NCBI GenBank assembly: GCA_051453625.1
Contig: JBOZIK010000001.1
Location: 73,900,992-73,964,991 of the forward strand
Reading direction: 5' to 3'
From: Welwitschia mirabilis
Taxonomy: Eukaryota; Gnetophyta; Gnetopsida; Welwitschiales
Length of the DNA: 64,000 bases
The position numbers and the translations under genes were made by a program. The notes beneath the pieces are model-generated. The model saw only the letters and a program-made list of their open reading frames with translations, ran no database searches and was not told the origin of the DNA. Position 1 is the stretch's first letter; the number at the start of each line of letters is the position of its first letter. Below are positions 12,901-26,409 of this stretch, piece after piece.

Positions 12901-15900
12901 AATCTCACTAAAAGTAAATAACATTAACATTATAATAGAATAAGCTAATATCACTAGCTAGGTGCCTAGCCAGTCTTCCATCTATGACTACTACTTTGAA
13001 AAGTAATGACATCCAAAACAAACCAGCAAATAAAAATAGTCAACTAGGAAGGTCTTCATTGTAGTGTAGGTGGAAAAGTCAAAGAAGAAGAAAATAGAGG
13101 TGATTGATGCTTTCCTTTGAGAGCCACTAATTTGGAATAAAGCTACTAAATGTATATTATACAAATGAAGCTACTAAATTTGGAAGTCCTAATCAAAGGT
13201 AAAAAAGGGGAAAATTTCTTAGTCTTGATGCACATACAAATTTTATCACTTTTGTGAATGAGTCTTCCATTATGGAGGGATGGCATTATGAGAACAAGAT
13301 AAATAAGACAAGGATTCTTAATTATTTTCAGTTGTAGTTTATATTTCAATTTATCCAATGGGAGTGAGTAACATTTTGGAAAATCTAAAGGATGTAAAAA
13401 GGACATGAATGAGTTTCTATTAGGGGTTACTTTTTAGATGGAATGATCTTCTTATTTAAAGGTAACATTACAGGTTGGTTTTTTTTATAAGAAGAGAAGA
13501 GTGGTGGCTAAACTGTGTGTAATAGCACTCAATCAGTGCCCTTATTCTTAAGTTCTTATATGACATTCATGTGATTCAAAGAATTTTAAATATCAATGCA
13601 TGGATTTTTGCTAATGTAGCACTTGCTCAAGAAATAAATTAGTCATTTTTAAACTCTTTTTCATAATCTTCCTTTCATTGGCCTCATGAGAGTAGATATA
13701 TTATGAGGTAAAAAAGGAAATTGGATTCATTTATTAGTGTGAGCCCTTCCTTAAGATTCAATTTACATTTGATTATATTATCCTCCAATGTTACATTTAA
13801 ATAAAAGATGTATGACACAGCTTCAATCTCGTCATGCCCCTCTTAGCATATCTTTATTCTTGCTTTTATTTAAATGAGGAAATAACATTCCAATGTTCTT
13901 AGTCAATGATGTTGACTATAATAACCTAGTCTTCTGGCCTCTTCCTTCTAAATGCTCTTGACATAATGACCCTTCCCTATAATTATATAAATTCTAAGGG
14001 CGGTGAACAATTCTATTCTCTTTTCATACCACCTTTGTTTACTAGTGATGTTATCTTTCTATGGTCTACCATTGGTTATTATTAAACATATCATCCAACT
14101 AGCCCCTTGGCTACACTTCTGGACATAGGGTTAAACATATTATTCTAGTAGCATTTACACTGTAAGGTAGTCCTATGCATGGACCCTCTTCTTTACATAA
14201 AATTTTATTGTAAATCCACTACTACCCATTCTCTTCTTTATAGTGACATCTAAAAAAAATGGAAAAATGTGAATTTCTACCTAGTTCACCTTTATGGACT
14301 CTATATTTGCTTCTAGTTGGTTATCCTATAGAAGTATTTTCTTCAAATAACTAAACAGATAATACTAATACTAATCCAAGAATCCACTTGTTAGGCCATA
14401 AATGCATAAATAAAATGCTAAATCATTGGTAAGAGAATTTGAAAATAATTATTAGTTGTAGAAGTAAACTTTAAATATTTTTCTAACTCTTTAAGGTTAT
14501 GATTGTTAGGGGTTAGTGCATAAAATGAATTACAAAGGAGAATATTAATCATTATGGAATGCTCTGTATAGTAGTTTTTAATTGTCTATTACATTGATTA
14601 GGTCCTGCAGATATCATTTGTCTTATTTATTTCTTTTGAAATATCATTCTTTGTATGACACTTCTATAAAAAGAATGGTTAGTTTGATCTTCAAGAAATA
14701 AAAAGTGTTTATATCCATGAATAATATCAAACTCATCAACTCCTATATCCCTTGAAGATGTCTACTTAAAATGTTTCTTTTTACTTATCTCTTGAGAATG
14801 GGAAATTTTATCCTCTACATGTGAATACCATTTTGCAATGGTAATGTCCCTCCCAGAAATCCTTTATAATTGAAATCCAAGAACAATAGTGTCTTATAAT
14901 TGTTTGATGTTCTCTACTCCTATTTTGCATCTTTTATTAGCTTTATCTACTAACGTTCCTTTTCTAGTTGTCACATTTTCTTCTATCCTATCTGCATGAT
15001 ATTCTATTTTCCTATTATTTCATTTGAGTATTACTTTTCCTTATTTCTAAGGCCTCCTTCAATGAAGTGCCCTTGTTTATGAGGAACTCTTCCTACATGA
15101 ATGCTAACTTGACCAAGTATAATGGATGAAAATTATATGAAATCTTAATTGATTTCAAATGAAACAAAGGATCTTGCACTCTCTATCATGTATTTAGAGA
15201 TTCTCTTTTTTTGTTAGGCCAATTGTTCCACTTAACATTTCTTTTTCTAAGCACTCACTATTCTCCTTTAATTCTTTATTTTTGACCACACTACTGAGAA
15301 ATTGGAATATGATGTTTGACTCTAAACATGGTCGAGAGGATGTTTGCATAGATGTATACTCAGATTTTCTCACTGGTAGTTCCATAAGAGCTAACACATA
15401 AGCATTTTAAGTTTAATATCTTATAAGGTCATCTTCCTTTACTATTATTTTCTAAAAGTTTTACTATAGATACAAACAAACTTCTCCTTTAGATTTTAAT
15501 GATCACAACCTAAGAGATGCCTTTAGTGCTATGAGAAGACCCATACACATATTGATTACATTAGCTACATGCTAGTATTACTTCTTCCCAACTCTCAATA
15601 ATGTTAAATGGACTCAGGAAAATGAAGCTCATTTTTTATTTTAATTCCTCTAATGCAAATATATATTCAAATCATAAAAGCATATGGTTGATAAGATATG
15701 TAGAATTAAAAGTTCATTCTCTTATAAATTAACCATTGCTGAATGTTACCACCAAATGGAATAGTCTAAAGGGTAATTATATCAAACTTTAATCTTGCTA
15801 ATACCTATATTCAAAGTGATAAAACAATAATAGCTAGTAGCATCCATACAAAATTTCAACTATTTCGTTCTTATATTCTTTAAGGAACTAATTAGAAAAA

Positions 15901-17598
15901 TTTAAGTAGACCTCTTATGAATAATACAATAAGTCCATTTTTTATCATTTAAAAAAGGTAGAGAAAGAGCTAAACAAAAATAATGCACAACCATCCTCCC
16001 ATAGAATTAGCATTTGAACATTAATTAATCAGTATCCATCCTACTACATATATTGTAATGTAGCTTTTGTAATGGATCCAGATGGCATGCAAGACCATTA
16101 TACTTATACACTATATAGTTAGTATTATCTAAAAATTCAAGAATGGAATTGGAATAGATCTTATGCTCATTCACATATACATATGCTTTTGATATAATAA
16201 TATCAGACAGTTTTCAACATAAGGGACATATTAGTTCTTTCTTCTTTTAGATCATTTCAATGATCTATTTGATCCAATCCAAAGTATTCCACTATCAATC
16301 ACATAGCAAAATAATAAAGATCTTTTAAGAAGCTTCTTACTACTAGATATGTGACAAAAGCATCTCATTATTAAAACTCTCTCATCCATGCTTTTATGAC
16401 CCATTTAAAAATATAAATAACTAATATTATTGAAGTCTAATCTCTTAAATCATTCATTTATATATAAAATGTTAGGAACCACTTCCAGCATTAAGGATTA
16501 AAGAACACTCTTAATGGTGAAATTCATGTCTAGCTCAGGTTTAAAGGAGTTAAGATTGCTAATTATACTCTCATAAGCAGTGTTGATTTATTTGAATTCC
16601 TATTTGCTACCTCTTTCCTTATAAACATTCAAATGATATTGTCATGTCAAGAATTTATAAGCATGTCTGATCTTGATTTGAAAATATTTTTTCTCATTTC
16701 AAGAATCGAGTAATGATCAGTGCTAATAAGTAAAGTTCTACATTATACCTGGTTATAATAATTCATAGTTCTACACATGATTTGTGGTATTCTCACTATA
16801 GTAGAAGCCATAAGTAGTTTTAAAAAATGACCTATTTTAGTATGTACATCATCAAGAAGGGAGTATAGTTTTGGCCATTATTGTTTTTTAGTCTACACAT
16901 TGCCATAGAATATGGCTAACCTATGTGATTGGTCTAATTGGTATATGGTTAAGATGGTACTTATCTTGTCTTAATGGCACTAGAATATGCATAAATGACA
17001 AGAAATATCCTATGTGGATACCTTGGGAAACATTGTTAGTAAACCTTACAACCTCATGCTTAATGGGTGTATTATTAGTTATAAATTTAAAGATATGATG
17101 ATAACCATCTCTTTAATTTTATTTTTTGTAAGTTTACATTGGGATAGCTAATTAAATTTATGTGAATTATTGATTTATTTTGTTTTAGTGGTATAAGTGA
17201 ATAATAAGAACATTATAAATGTAATTTAGGCTTTTCAATATGTTCATTTAAGTTGTATAAGTACTATATCTACATTTGTGGTGGAAATATTTAAAATGTA
17301 TACAAGTCAACATCCATGGAGGGCTTATGCTTACATACTTATGTCAATCTTGCTTGCATTTTCTCTTGAGGTCTTGGTGTATTCTATTCCTATTTGAGAA
17401 ACGGGTTTTTCCAAGCTTAAATTGCTATGGTAAGACTCTTATAGCTTTTTTTTATGAGGAACTTATTTTAAAATTATTCTTTAGGATTTCTTATACATAA
17501 CAAAGTCACATCAACATCTATTAAAGGGATGAAATAGGCCTCAAGTTTTACATATAGAGAAATACTATGGATTTAAGTGTTTCTAATTAGAATATTAG

Positions 17599-17700
17599 AA
17601 CTACAAAAAAATAGCAATTTTTGATGGGATTACACACTTCTTGTATATTCAAAATTCCTATTAGTCCAAATTTATAATGTACTTACACACTTCTTATTTA
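17599..17700 (+). mobile_element. Possible CACTA end (weak)
   Basis: AACTACAAAAAAATAGC followed by TTTTTGATGGGA resembles the common CACTA terminus with a changed first base, and it is preceded by TAG. There are no clear subterminal repeats and no opposite end that I can pair with it, so this is a weak call. The right limit is nominal. Confidence 0.2.
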
Positions 17701-19402
17701 AAATGATTGTCAAGATTATTTTTCATGCAAGCTTTTCTTTTAAGCTAGAAGGGAGTAGTATATGACGTATTTGAAATTTTTTTAATTACATTTTTAGATT
17801 CAGTGCAAAATACACTTCAATCAAGTTCTCTAAGGTTTATTTTAACATCTATCAAGCTTCCAAAATTGTAGAATCATAATTTGTTTTTGTTACATATATC
17901 CTACAATTACAATTTGTTAATGCTTGTAAAAAGCATAGGTTTTTTTTTGTCAGGTCTTAACTCTAATAAGGAATTTTTTAATTTGTGAATTATTTAAAAG
18001 TTTAAACAACTAACCTATTAAATATTAATCCTTTCTATAAATTCATTAAGCTATGGAATGTAAAGTTGGATGGGCATTACTCAGTAATGTTCTATTATTC
18101 ACATACACTATCTATTGTAAATTATGATATGTTAGATATTTTTATTTTTAGTTAAAGATATATTTAATAATCAATGAGGCTAGGTATAACATTTTTACTT
18201 AAGGGTTACATTCCTTAAGTCATTGCACTTTAGTGCTCTAACTCTAATATTCATCTTGTATCTTTTCTAGACATAGTAAATCTAATAAGAATTTAATTTC
18301 ATTGCACTAAAAATTATCTAATGCTATTAATTAGATTGGATATAGCCTAAGCTTCCTTTAGGATAACGTTCCTCTAAGATAAGGTATATTTGATTTCTCT
18401 CATCTTCATTTTGACTATACATTATTACATAGAACTAAAAATGCTCTTACTTATTTAGGTAATGTTATTTATTATTTTTGTATTCTAAGGAATTAAGAAT
18501 GTTTTTAATTTATTAATCTATCATAACATTTATTTTGTGGAGTTTTTAACATACTATACAAGTAAAAGTATTCTTAAAACATTAAATTCATGTTGTTTTG
18601 TATTTTTTTATTTAACTCTTTCTTATTCTTTCTAGTCAAGAAATCAAAATTAAGTAAGCTGCTAAGTCAAAGAGCCACTTGCAAGTTACATGTTAAAATT
18701 CCTCTTTGACAATAAGCTGTGAATTTGGGTCATGTTACCTTGGATGATAGTAATATGTATTGCCCATGTAACTAGTGAACTAATCAATTTCCATGCAAAG
18801 ATACAGTTCTATAGAAATACAATTAAGGAATTATCAAGTATTACCTTCTGTATCCTTGATAAAAGAGAGCATCATGATGAAGCACAAAACACACAATTAC
18901 ACTTATATTATATGATTCTTATTAATAAATATTGTTATATATCTGATATTGAATTCATGTATTTCTTGGAAAAAGAAAATATCTTCCTCACGAAATATGA
19001 TGACAAAGTTCTTGATTAATTTTAGTTTCCACTAAATGTTATGTACCTCGATGCTTTTAAAACTCATGAACTTGGTGTTTGCTTTTAATATTTCTTGTTT
19101 CTTTAGCTTTTCAAGAATATATAGTAACTATTCAAAATGTACATGCCTTAATGTACTTAATCTTAATTTGCTAGGAATAGAGTGCTCATATGACATTTTA
19201 ATACTAGGCGTTATTGTTGCTTCTTTACATGTAAGGCCTTTGATAGATAGGTTCATGGGAATATGTATCTTAAGCATAATTTTCAAATTTTTATTCATAA
19301 GTATGTTTATCAAATGTTATGCATTTATTATTTGGCATAATGATAAGTCATCTTCTCATCCATTTTTACTTCTTCCTCTCTTGTTAACAATGTTAAGTAC
19401 AG
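17701..19402. other. Sequence flanking element A, no recognised gene
   Basis: Two open frames (18732-19019 and 19036-19413, plus strand) show no family motif. The second is hydrophobic and runs into the LTR of element A, so it is not a real gene as it stands. I looked for chromovirus RT just left of 19403, since chromovirus RNase H lies just right of the outer LTR at 41636, but did not find it. Confidence 0.4.
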
Positions 19403-20644
19403 TGTTGCAATGATAATTTGTGGGAATTTAATCATCTATTTTATGTGGTTTTATAGGACATTTATATATGTCTCAATAATACTGATGATTATACATATCT
19501 GATAGAATGATCATTGAAACATGTTATTCTTAGCATATTTGGAGGTTTTTAAGGCTTATTATGATACTACGTACTTGAAAGAATAATTTACCATGAAAAG
19601 GACAGATTTACTTTTAAGATTAAAGATAAAGAAGCCTATCATCCAATTTTTCATCCTCATAATAGGTAGGATGATAGCACTACTAACATGAATAGAAGCT
19701 ACAAGGTTGACAACGGGGCCTGAAGCTGATGGAATACCTTTTGATGTGGAGTGATGTCCCCTTTGTCATCCCTAAGATAATCAAGATGACAACTATTTTT
19801 CTATGGTTGGAAAGAATTATCTTTGTAATGAGTTCTAGAGAGTTATTTAGGATGTTAAGGTTTCCATTCTGACTTCTAGGGTTGATTTTTTAGAATTTTA
19901 ATGTAAACTATAAATACCCTTCCCCTTCTTCATTTTTGTTTTCATCTTTTATACATGATATAATTGTAAAAAAAGATTTAAGGATAAGAGGTCCATCCAG
20001 TAGATATAAAGAGGAGTTCCCTTGGTGTTAGGCTAAGTCTCTTTCATTAAAATGATACTACTTTGTTGTAAGTGGATGTAAATTTCTTTGAATCAATACA
20101 ATTATTCTTTTCATTTCAATTCTATTTATATCCCTTATGATCTAAGTTGGTTATATTTTAAATGATGATTTTGTAATTTACTTAGATCATAAGGGCAACC
20201 TTTATCAAGGTTGACTTTTGGTTATTTTAGATTTATATTGTTATTCCATTTCTATTTCACATTGCATTCCATATTATATTTGATATCTCACAGTTTACAT
20301 TAATTATGAATACGTTAAGTACTCTTCTTAATTGACTTCAATTATAAAGAAGCTAGTTTTTATGATAGGAGGATAAGAATCCAATATAATTCATTCTCCA
20401 TGCATTTTTATTTCATCTCTATTTATTTTGCATTGCATTTTACTTCATTATTATTTTTAGTTATTAAAAAATAAAAATACTAAAAATACCTTTAGATTTT
20501 TTAACTCTGATTCTAGTGCCTTCATTTGAATTACAACATTTGGTTACACACTTGTATATACTAGTATGTGTTTTTTTGCAAGTTTTTTAAGTTATAGGTT
20601 TACTAAAAAATGACTTCAGGATTGCATAAATTCACATTACAACA
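19403..20644 (+). mobile_element. Element A 5' LTR
   Basis: A 1,242-bp LTR starting TGTTGC and ending ACAACA. It matches 39540-41636 from end to end. A likely TATA box (CTATAAATA) lies at 19909-19917. Downstream is the module shared by all related LTRs in the window: CCTTGGTGTTAGG, then a CATTAAAATG-type segment, then TTTGTTGTAAGTGGATG. Two copies of the recurrent imperfect palindrome lie upstream of the TATA box (19636-19677 and about 19753-19790). In this family the LTR carries promoter and poly(A) signals. Confidence 0.85.
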
Positions 20645-20647
20645 TTT

Positions 20648-20665
20648 TAACACTAGTATCAGGGA
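20648..20665 (+). other. Element A primer-binding site (tRNA-Asp type, decayed)
   Basis: TAACACTAGTATCAGGGA lies three bases after the LTR end. Against the Athila primer site TGGCGCCGTTGCCGGGGA it matches 10 of 18 bases, and seven of the eight differences are G-to-A or C-to-T. The position and the one-sided pattern of change make the call stronger than the identity alone would. Confidence 0.7.
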
Positions 20666-20699
20666 ACACTGCAAGAGCTAGAAAATCATTACTAAACAC

Positions 20700-21113
20700 A
20701 TAAGTACCTTGAATTTTCTATTTAGATTATTTATTTAAATTAGTGCTATATTTTTAGCATAACTTAGAGTAGGTTTATTTTAGTAATTTTTTTCATTTTT
20801 TATACTTTTTAGTACCTATCATCCTCTTTATTATTTCAATAACATTGGATATGATAGTTCTGTAATTTTGAAATTGATTTCTACTTTTGCAATTTTTTTT
20901 CTATTTATAATTTGATAATAAACTTACTTTCATCTTTCCTGTCATCCCTAGGATAGCCTAAACTATAGTCTGATTTTTTTATTTTTTGTAAAAATTTTCT
21001 ATATTGGGTTTTTTATCATTATGATCACCATCCTTCTATCATCTCCATAACCAAGTGGATGATAGTTTGTTATTTTTTTATTTAATTCTTTTATTTGCTA
21101 TCTAAGCATGCAG
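20700..21113 (+). other. Element A leader intron (putative)
   Basis: By alignment with D1 and D2, ATAAGTACCTTGAATTT at 20700 stands where those copies have GTAAGTATTT, so the donor GT is now AT. The 3' end is GCATGCAG at 21106-21113, followed by four bases and an ATG at 21118. Copies of the recurrent palindrome lie inside (20941-20970, 21031-21065). Splicing is inferred from conserved ends only. Confidence 0.45.
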
Positions 21114-21117
21114 GGAC

Positions 21118-22800
21118 ATGATAAATTCTAGTAAGAAAATAAAATATCAAAGAGAGTGAAACTTGATTGAAGAAAACATTAGATAAGGATTATTAATCTT
21201 TGATCTAAATCCAAGTATCTAAGTTCCAAGCACATAAATTTCTAGAATTGAAAAAGAAGATTTTTCTACTTTTATTATTTTAGAATTAGATTTTGCAGAA
21301 GAAAATTATAGTATAGAAGTATATCATGTTATTTCTTCTTTAAATATATTAAATGCATCAAAATTATCATAAAAAACAAGCAAGTTTCTTTATCTAATAT
21401 CCCAATCATAATAAGAGCTTATTCCTCAAATGAGAAAGTTACTCTTAGAGATCTAATTGCCAATAGAAAATTTGAAATTTAAAATCCTTTTGATTTACCT
21501 TCTAGAGATGATGTAGAATTAAGAAATTTTAGTGCATAATCAACTTTTTTAGAGGAACCTAAGAAATACCCTTTTCAACATTTACTGATATTAAAAAACT
21601 TGTTCTTACCTTAGGGAATGGAAAAAAAAAGTATTAATAACCATACTTATATGATTATCTTTCTAGTTACACTTAGAGGAAGAGCAAATATTTGGTTTAA
21701 AACTATTTCACATAAAATTCTTAAACCTTAGAGTCAAGTACAAGAAGTATTTATCAAACAATTTTTAAGTAAAAGTTCCATGAGAAAAATAAGAAAGGAG
21801 GTAATCAATTTTCAACAACAACCTCATGAGGATTATGCGAAGACTTATGAACATTTTATCCTATCTAGTCATTCCAATCCTATTAATTAATTTTGTAAGG
21901 AAGAGCTAGTTGATTATTTCTATAGTGGATTGAATGCTCAAACTAAACAACTTATAGACTTTTCTTGTGGAGGCAACTTGTTGAAGTTAGTCTTATAAGA
22001 ATAATAGAATGTGTTGGAAAATATTATAGAAATAAGCCAAACTTGACCTAAATCCACTAAAGAAAATCAAACTATAGGATAAATGTTAAAGGATCTGAAA
22101 AAAATTAAACATAATAATGAGGACTCAATCAACTTGATAAAAGATTTCACTATTACTTTAAAAAAGTATACACAAATGATAGTTGATGAAAAATTAGTAA
22201 AGAATAAAAAATAAACTTCAAATTGTAAAATTTATTAAGATAACTCTCATCTAATTAAAGAGTGTCTTTTATTACCAACTTGTAAATAGAGGATGTTTGA
22301 GAAGTTTGTGCTTTCAATTAATGAATATCTAGTTTTAAAATTCAACCACAATTTCAACAAAGATTGGATGGATAATATCAATGAAAATATTTTGAAAATA
22401 GATTTAAAAATTCTAACTTTCAATATAATTTTTAACAAAATTAGAATGATACACTTAGAGAATTAATAAAAAATATGAAAAAAGTATAAGAAAAAACTAA
22501 TAGCAACATTCAGAACTTAATAAATGTACTCCAATAAACAATTATTGCTAATCAAAGATTATAAGGATCTCTTTCATCTTAACCTTTACTCAACCCAAAT
22601 GATTTTAATAAAGATTTAAAGTTAGTAATGTGAAGTGTAAATGATAGAATATTTTCTATGCATGAGGTTTCAAATTCTAAAAATGATGAAATGAATAAAG
22701 AGGATGATGTAAAAATTTTAGATTCATGTAACTTTCCATCAACATCACCTACTAAAGCCTCCACTAAAAATGGTTTACAAGAAAATAAAGGGAAGAAACC
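21118..22800 (+). pseudogene. Element A gag remnant
   Basis: The start is the ATG at 21118, placed as in D2 (59511), and the first codons (M-I-N-S-S-K-K) resemble those of B. After an amino-terminal part shared with D1 and D2, the retrotransposon gag domain is readable at about 21430-22020. It contains the RDLIANRKFEI entry, the LRGRANIWFKTISHK segment and EELVDYFYSGLNAQTKQLIDF, which matches the Athila gag signature (YNGLN..TRQLID). Many stops and some frameshifts interrupt it. A hydrophilic tail follows, as in the other copies. Gag would form the virus-like particle in the cytoplasm; this copy cannot. Confidence 0.7.
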
Positions 22801-22829
22801 ATATACTTTTTGGCTTAATTAAATACAAA

Positions 22830-23500
22830 TCCTACCTTTGATGAATACATGAAAACCTTAATGCAAGAGGTAAACATTAACTTATCTTTTTGGAAACTAT
22901 TAAAAGAAAATCCTAAGTATTCTAAGTTGTGGAAGGACTTAGTAATAAGAAAACAAAAATGTATCATTTCTAGCAAAGTTTTTCTTGTTCAATCTCTTTT
23001 CAACTTAATCATGAAAATGTGTCCTAAATTTACTGATCTTGAAGCTACTATTATGAGTGTTACGTTAGAAGAAAACAAAATAATTGAAAAATCTTTAATT
23101 AACATAGGAGAAAGTTTAAATATATATCATGCTCTTCACATCTATAAGAGATTTGGGTTAGAAAATAGAACAAAACCTACATGAATTATCTTGAAATTGG
23201 TTAATACCTTAATCAAGAAACCATTAAGAATTATCAAAGACTAAGTTATCTAAATAGAAGAATCTCTTTACCTCATAGACGTTTTCATCATTGAGATAAA
23301 AAATGATGGAGGTTATCAAGTCTTTTTAGGAAGAGCCTTTTATACAACTGCCCATTATATCATTGACAAATGCTCCAAGATGATGAGATGTTATTTTGAT
23401 AATAAAAAAATTTACCAGAGTTTTTAATGCTATTGAAAAAGACATAGAAACTAAGATTAAGCTTGAAGATGAACTAAAACCAACCTTATTTTTATAACAT
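22830..23500 (+). pseudogene. Element A protease remnant
   Basis: An open run at 22849-23184 holds the segment before the aspartic protease (NPKYSKLWKDLV, IMSVTLEENK) and the active-site region SLINIGESLNIYHALHIYKRFGL. The family has Asp-(Leu/Ile)-Gly there. Here the catalytic Asp is Asn (codon 23101-23103), a G-to-A change. The flap region follows with a stop (about 23190-23350, including FLGRAFYTTAHYIIDKC). In the family this enzyme cuts the Gag-Pol precursor; this copy is inactive twice over. Confidence 0.7.
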
Positions 23501-23689
23501 TGAATAATTAAGGAGAGATTGATGATGCTACATAAACCAACTTTATATGATCAACCCATTAAAGCATACTATCTTGAATCTGAGGATGAAGAATACACTG
23601 ACTAGGGAAAAATTCAACATTTTTACTTAGCAAAAAAACTTTTTGCAAATTATCATCTCGTTTATCATCCAAATGGAATGATAGCTAAA

Positions 23690-24722
23690 ATTTTATCCTT
23701 GAACTTAAGAAATTACCTCAAGGTTTAAAATATATTTTTCTATATAGAAATCAAATGAAACCCTTGATAGTTAATGACCTTCTCACTTATCAACAAGAAT
23801 TAAACTTGATCTCTCTCTTAACTTTGATAGAAAATGCCTTTTCTTGGATATATAAAGACTTAGTTGTCATTCCTATTTCCATAGTTCAACATAATATTTA
23901 CTTAGAAGATAATGCTAAATTTGATAGGCAGCCCAAAAAAAGGCTTAACTTGGTCCTTAATCAAATTGTTAAAGACAAAATCATTAAACTTGTAAATTCT
24001 TGAATCATATATACCATATTCCATAGTGAGGGGGTTAATTCTTTAATAGTAGTTCCAAATAAAGGGTGAAATGAAGAATGTAAGTCAATTTTAGAAAACT
24101 TAATGAGGTCACTAAAAATGATTATTGCTCTTTATCCTTTTTTGATTAAGTACTTAATATAATCTAAGGTCACGCCTTCTACTATTTTCTTGATGGGTAT
24201 AGTGGCTATAATAAAATTTGTATTTCAAGTTAAGACTAATCTAAAATAACTTTTACCTCACCCTTTTGAATCTTTACTTTTAGATGAATGCCTTTTGAAC
24301 TTTTTAATAATTCTAAAACCTTTCAATGAGTTGTGATGGGGATAATTTCTAACATGATGGAGGATTTTATTGAAATATTTATGGACAACTTCTCCATATT
24401 TGGTAATACTTTTGAACAAACCATATACATATTCAAGAAAGTCCTAGATCAATGTATTAAGAGTGTCTTACACTTGAGTTGGAAAAAGATGTTTCTCCTT
24501 ATTAACCATGGAATTATCTTAGATCATTACATTTTAAAAGAAAGGATTAAGATGAATCCCATAAAAGTTGATATCATTAAAAAACTTAGCCCTCTAATTA
24601 ATGTTAAACAAATTAAATCTTTCATTAGTCATGCTGATTTCTATCAATGTTTTATTCATGATTATACTAGAATTTATAAACCCCTTTATTTCTTACTTAA
24701 AAAAGATGTTAAATTCAATTGA
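23690..24722 (+). pseudogene. Element A reverse transcriptase remnant
   Basis: The amino-terminal segment (LTYQQELNLISLL, IYKDLVVIPISIVQH, DRQPKKRLNLVLNQIV) is open at 23755-24003. The fingers and palm then follow with stops and frame changes. The carboxy half is open at 24333-24722 and contains the catalytic block as FMDNFSIFG. The normal Athila form is FMDDF, so the second catalytic Asp is Asn (codon 24387-24389). The thumb ends with SHADFYQCFIHDYTRIYKPL, the counterpart of the family GHAGFYRRFI motif. Two independent defects at active sites (protease and RT) are both G-to-A. Confidence 0.8.
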
Positions 24723-25130
24723 AACAAATCATATTAACTTGCATTTAAAACTCTTAAAGAAAACATTTCTTATAAATCTATTATCACAGTTTCTAATTAA
24801 AGCAAGGATTTTGAACTTATGTGTGATGCAAGAAATATTGCTGTGAATGGGATTCTTGACCAAAAGTATGAAAATGGTTTTAAAGTTATATCTTATCTTA
24901 GTAAAACTTTATCCCAAAACAAATCAAACTACACTACTACTGAAAGGAAAATTCTTCCAATTATCTTTTATCTAGATCATCTTTGACATTATCTTCATGG
25001 ATTTCACATCAATGTTTACATAGATCATGCAGTCATCTACTATGTTATGACTAAAAAAGACTCTCCTACCAAACTCATTAGGTGGATTATTCTCATGAAA
25101 AATTCAATTTCACCATCATTGATAAGGCCA
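24723..25130 (+). pseudogene. Element A RNase H remnant
   Basis: Readable in frame across stops: FELMCDARNIAVNGIL (the family has CDAS with the first catalytic Asp), KVISYLSKTLSQNKSNYTTT, then HYLHGFHINVYIDHAVIYYV, and MTKKDSPTKLIRW. This matches the Athila RNase H, which removes the RNA strand during reverse transcription. It joins directly to the RT with no spacer, as in the family. Confidence 0.7.
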
Positions 25131-25199
25131 AAAAACATAACAGTGTTTCCAATCATCCATCTTAACTTTGTTGCTCTCATGATGAAATTCCCATAAATG

Positions 25200-26405
25200 A
25201 CTTTTTTTCAAATGAACAAATCTTTACAATTGAACAACTTTATGCTATCTTTTCTATTCATCCTACTCTCTGTTATGCTAATATTGTGAACTACCTTATT
25301 ACTATGAAAACTTCTTAGAATTGAAATCATAACCAATGTAAATCTTTTTTCCATAAGATTAGTGACTATGAATGGAATGAACCCCATCTTTATAGATATT
25401 GCAAGGATTAAATCATGCATAAATGTATACTTGAGTGGGAAAACTTATAAATCCTAAAACTTTGCCATGTTGGGGTATGTAAGGAATACTCTAGTGGCTA
25501 AAAAGCTATCATGAAATTCTTCACTCTATTTTATATAGGTCTACTCTCTTTAAGTATTCATTTGACTTTTCTAGAAGGTGTGATGCATGTTAATGTTATG
25601 GTAGCCTAACTCATTCTTAAGATATGTCCCTCAAACATATACTTAAATGTGAACCTTTTAATTATTAGAGAATTAACTTTATAGGGCCAATTACAACACC
25701 TTATCATGATAAAAATTATATCCTTATAGTAGTTGATTATATTACTAAGTGAGTAGAATCTATTTCTACTATAAAAAATGATGCTTAAACTATTTACAAT
25801 TTTGTTCAACCTCATATCTTTTAATATTATGATTTTTCATAAATTATCATTAGTAATTAGGAAACTCATTTCATTAATTACATTTTTAAAAAACTTCTTT
25901 TACCATTAGGGTTAAACATATAATTTCATGTGCTTATCACCCTCAAACCAATGGTCAAGCCAAAAATGAAAATAGGGAAATTAAAAAGATGCTTCAAAAA
26001 TTAATTTCTTTTAATAGGAAATATGGTTATTTAAACTTAATGATGTTCCTTAGGCCTAGCATACTAATTGAAATAACTCTATAAGTTTCTTACCATGTAA
26101 ACTTGTGTATAGAAAAGTTTCTTGTTTTATTAGTTAATGTTTACTATAATTCTTATCGATTCATCCATCAACTTAACTTTGTAAATTTGGATGAAAATCT
26201 TAGAACTTGATTAGTCCAAGTTGATCATTTAGATGAAAAACATACTCATACTTTACATCATTAACTCATTCATAAATCTCATGCCAATTTTAGACATAAT
26301 AGAAAGATTATTCATAATGAACTTAAACTTGGTCAACTTATCCTTTGGTATAACACCTGAGTACAAATTTTTTGTATAACACCTGAGTACACATTTTATG
26401 CAAGA
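25200..26405 (+). pseudogene. Element A integrase remnant
   Basis: The zinc-binding amino end is faintly readable at about 25380-25620 (HKCILEWEN, LKLCHVGVCKEYSSG, then a stop where a Cys-rich segment belongs). The core follows in several frames. The best block is YHPQTNGQAKNENREIKK at about 25935-25990, the conserved segment before the third catalytic residue. The carboxy end (NELKLGQLILWYNT at about 26310-26355) is the usual post-integrase segment. It has a direct duplication and a palindrome next to it (26344-26451). Confidence 0.7.
26344..26398 (+). repeat. Short tandem duplication in the integrase tail
   Basis: The phrase GTATAACACCTGAGTACA occurs twice in a row, about 28 bases apart (from about 26347 and 26375). 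The same place in D2 has it only once (about 62473), so this is a duplication private to element A. Confidence 0.8.
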
Positions 26406-26409
26406 AGTT

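Larger units (their letters stand above)
6201..17598. other. Long AT-rich stretch, no recognisable gene
   Basis: About 11 kb without an intact gene or a polymerase, integrase or transposase motif that I can recognise. The short open frames on either strand are what chance gives in such AT-rich DNA. Two places look faintly coding: 10483-10862 (+), where lysine/glutamate-rich segments continue across a stop, and about 14660-15410 (-), with hydrophilic stretches such as EENVTTRKGTLVDKANKR broken by stops. I cannot assign a family to either. Small repeats inside it are listed separately. Confidence 0.5.

Noticed and set aside
15194-15397. Minus-strand open frame of 67 codons
   Set aside because: It looks somewhat protein-like and has possible continuations, but all three frames nearby give similar impressions, so I did not call a gene.
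18732-19019. 95-codon open frame
   Set aside because: No recognisable family and no support from a neighbouring frame; kept only as a note.
1-19402. Organelle-derived DNA (plastid or mitochondrial insert)
   Set aside because: I recognised no rRNA, tRNA or conserved organelle gene segment.
19036-19413. 125-codon open frame left of element A
   Set aside because: Hydrophobic, no motif, overlaps an unrelated open frame on the other strand and runs into the LTR of A.
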